Shown here one piece after another: positions 6,288 to 7,136 of a stretch of DNA of 7,136 nt (positions within the stretch are counted from its first letter, which is position 1; every line of letters starts with the position of its first letter). Source of the stretch: Parcubacteria group bacterium. GTDB lineage: Bacteria > Patescibacteriota > Minisyncoccia > Minisyncoccales > JAGUVE01. The notes beneath the pieces were generated by a model that ran no database searches, was not told the origin of the DNA, and saw only the letters and a program-made list of their open reading frames with translations. Position numbers and translations under genes: made by a program. The stretch covers positions 1-7,136 of the forward strand of contig JAGUVE010000042.1 of the NCBI GenBank assembly GCA_020063075.1, written 5' to 3'.

Positions 6288-6744
6288 ATTTAAGAGTGCC
6301 TTTTAACCATTTTATTGCTCGTTCTAATATATTTACATCATCCTCCATCATTCCCATACTGTTGTTGCACATTCTACAAGTCCATCCTCGTATCTTTCCA
6401 GTATTATGGAGGTGATCTAACACAACATCGTTTTTATATTGCCTGATTATTGTTCTATTACAAATAGGACAATGGAAGGGCTTACCTATAGGTGGCGGTG
6501 GATATATTTTTTCGAACCTTTCTCGATCTTTTGCAGACATAGGTTTTTTCCAACTACGACAATCTCTACACTCACCCCTTCTTGAGACTTTGCCTCGGAT
6601 AGTTTTTTGATTTTTTTCAAATTCAAAAATACTCTTTTGTTTTTGACATCTGCGACATATCTTTGTCTCATTGAAACAAGAGTCGCAAAAATCTCCCCGA
6701 GTCGCTTTATTTAGATTACACTCAATGCAGTATCTTGTTTTCAT
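6286..6744 (-). CDS. HNH / endonuclease VII-like zinc nuclease, candidate restriction enzyme
   Basis: A 152-residue soluble protein. The C-terminal domain (about 90-136) is an HNH (beta-beta-alpha-metal) nuclease of the recombination endonuclease VII type. CPIC (92-95) and CRMC (123-126) would hold a structural zinc around D110-H111-L-H113, TGKIRG and N127, matching the family's DHxHxTGxxRG...C..CN pattern. Two more Cys pairs sets precede it, CIEC (6-9) with CDSC (20-23) and CRRC (30-33) with CRDC (59-62), probably two extra zinc modules for DNA binding. Its ATG overlaps the XRE gene's TGA as ATGA, so translation is probably coupled; no Shine-Dalgarno is seen. Lying downstream of a small XRE regulator and converging on a methyltransferase, it is best read as the restriction subunit of an R-M system; zinc-containing beta-beta-alpha-metal restriction enzymes such as Hpy99I are precedents. 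A phage-type resolvase or homing nuclease is the alternative. TAG stop. Confidence 0.92.
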   Translation of the reverse strand: MKTRYCIECNLNKATRGDFCDSCFNETKICRRCQKQKSIFEFEKNQKTIRGKVSRRGECRDCRSWKKPMSAKDRERFEKIYPPPPIGKPFHCPICNRTIIRQYKNDVVLDHLHNTGKIRGWTCRMCNNSMGMMEDDVNILERAIKWLKGTLK

Positions 6745-6962
6745 TTTAGAAAATAGTTAGTATCTTTTTTATAAATTGAGGCAAATTTTTTCATTTCTGC
6801 GACATCTAGCCGTCTTTCGCCAGATTCAATTTTTGAAATATAAGACTGTGGTTTACCTAGTTTGTCAGCAACTTCTTGCTGTGCAAGCCCAACCTCAATA
6901 CGCGCTGTTTTCAAGCGTTCTATGATGTCTTTATAGTCTTTTGAGTAAACCGATTTGCTCAT
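6741..6962 (-). CDS. Small XRE/Cro-CI transcriptional regulator, R-M controller-like
   Basis: A 73-residue protein that is almost entirely one helix-turn-helix domain of the Cro/CI (XRE) type. Helices 2-3 are LAQQEVADKLG and PQSYISKIESGER (about residues 26-50), followed by RRLDVAEMKKFASIY, where the fourth helix packs. This is close to the size of restriction-modification controller (C) proteins, about 80 residues. Like those, it is the first gene of an operon and overlaps the nuclease gene by 4 bp (ATGA). It probably binds its own promoter, where a 9-bp inverted repeat with 19-bp spacer covers the -10 regions in both directions. There is no Shine-Dalgarno, and the predicted leader is only about 4 nt. 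It could instead be an antitoxin-like or phage-type repressor; the DNA-binding assignment is secure, the controller role is inferred from context. Confidence 0.92.
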   Translation of the reverse strand: MSKSVYSKDYKDIIERLKTARIEVGLAQQEVADKLGKPQSYISKIESGERRLDVAEMKKFASIYKKDTNYFLK

Positions 6963-6972
6963 ATATGTTTCT

Positions 6973-7002
6973 ATGATATATCCTATTGCAGAATAATCCC
7001 AA
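6973..7002 (-). promoter_or_regulatory. Candidate promoter of the XRE-HNH operon
   Basis: On the minus strand, TTGGGA (6997-7002, 4 of 6), an 18-bp spacer and TATCAT (6973-6978, 5 of 6). The start point would be near 6966, 4 nt before the ATG at 6962, so the transcript is nearly leaderless. It overlaps the plus-strand promoter and the inverted repeat described separately. Confidence 0.4.
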
Positions 7003-7013
7003 ATTAGGATATA
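6977..7013. promoter_or_regulatory. Candidate XRE operator: TATATCCTA-N19-TAGGATATA
   Basis: Perfect 9-bp inverted repeat, TATATCCTA (6977-6985) and TAGGATATA (7005-7013). The right arm overlaps the plus-strand -10 TATAAT (7010-7015) and the left arm overlaps the minus-strand -10 TATCAT. A third ATCC at 6996-6999 makes an inner dyad ATCC-N7-GGAT with the right arm. Placement over both -10 elements just upstream of an XRE gene fits an autoregulatory operator. Confidence 0.5.
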
Positions 7014-7015
7014 AT
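6986..7015 (+). promoter_or_regulatory. Candidate leaderless promoter pointing rightwards
   Basis: Perfect TATAAT at 7010-7015, with a weak TTGCAG (6986-6991, 3 of 6) 18 bp upstream. Seven bases after the -10 is 7022, the A of an ATG, the same geometry as the lexA-methyltransferase promoter. Confidence 0.4.
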
Positions 7016-7021
7016 GTATTT

Positions 7022-7136
7022 ATGAATATAGCCGCCAATTTTTTCAAAAAAGAAAGCCGAAGCCCGCGCGGATTCCTCCCCAGACCCCTCCTCCGCGCGG
7101 GCGAGTCCGTCGCCCCGCCTCCTTTGCCCCAGAAAA
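7022..7136 (+). CDS. Partial small reading frame running off the window, hairpin element inside it
   Basis: From the ATG at 7022 the frame stays open to the window end (38 codons), starting MNIAANFFKKESRSPRGFLP. The first ten codons look like ordinary coding sequence. From about codon 12 on, the frame reads through the GC-rich hairpin element and becomes Pro/Arg-rich, with FLPRPLLRAGES followed by VAPPPLPQ. The support is its leaderless-type promoter only. I do not recognise a family. It may be a real gene carrying an inserted palindromic element, or just an open stretch of repeat. Confidence 0.25.
   Translation, partial: MNIAANFFKKESRSPRGFLPRPLLRAGESVAPPPLPQK
7062..7102. repeat. Hairpin element copy 2 (variable stem, conserved C-rich loop)
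   Basis: Perfect 11-bp inverted repeat GCCCGCGCGGA (7062-7072) / TCCGCGCGGGC (7092-7102) around the 19-nt loop TTCCTCCCCAGACCCCTCC. The loop matches copy 1 (TTCCTCCCC at one end, ACCCC and CTCC at the other), and in both copies an A-T pair closes the stem, but the rest of the stem is unrelated in sequence. GCGGGCGAGTC (7097-7107), similar to a block downstream of copy 1, overlaps the right arm. The region 7062-7130 is strongly GC-rich compared with the AT-rich sequence before it. Confidence 0.75.

Overview
The window looks like a bacterial chromosome segment from the Candidate Phyla Radiation (Patescibacteria), probably Parcubacteria-like. The main support is the 927-residue secreted protein. 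It carries a DUF5667-type N-terminal region, Kre9/KNH-like Ig domains and a Cys-rich tail, a combination I associate with that group. UGA is used as a stop codon (XRE gene), so this is not a code-25 lineage. No gene here has a Shine-Dalgarno sequence at normal spacing, and one or two starts look leaderless. The taxonomic placement is an inference.

Left part (1-3293): the secreted surface protein gene (+) is driven by an extended -10 promoter. It converges with a 65-residue cold-shock protein gene (-), and the two share a bidirectional terminator at about 3045-3065. Their start codons are preceded by the same 11-mer, AACTAACTTTA.

Middle (3294-3638): a gene-free stretch holding the csp leader and a GC-rich hairpin cluster.

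Right part (3639-6962): a compact accessory module. A HEPN-domain protein (-) is divergent from a LexA-DNA methyltransferase fusion (+), and their -10 elements overlap. The fusion keeps the LexA winged helix, the Ala-Gly cleavage site and the Ser/Lys dyad, then runs in frame into a beta-type N4-cytosine/N6-adenine methyltransferase. Converging on it, 17 bp away, is a minus-strand operon of an XRE regulator and an HNH/endonuclease VII-like nuclease overlapping by ATGA. This is the layout of a controller-type (C-R / M) restriction-modification system. The unusual part is that the methyltransferase is physically joined to an apparently self-cleaving SOS repressor, which suggests a damage-responsive R-M or defence module with a HEPN ribonuclease candidate as possible third arm.

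The module is bracketed by two hairpins (3562-3608 and 7062-7102). They share a C-rich loop but have entirely different, self-complementary stems. The right one lies inside a small possibly leaderless reading frame that runs off the window end.
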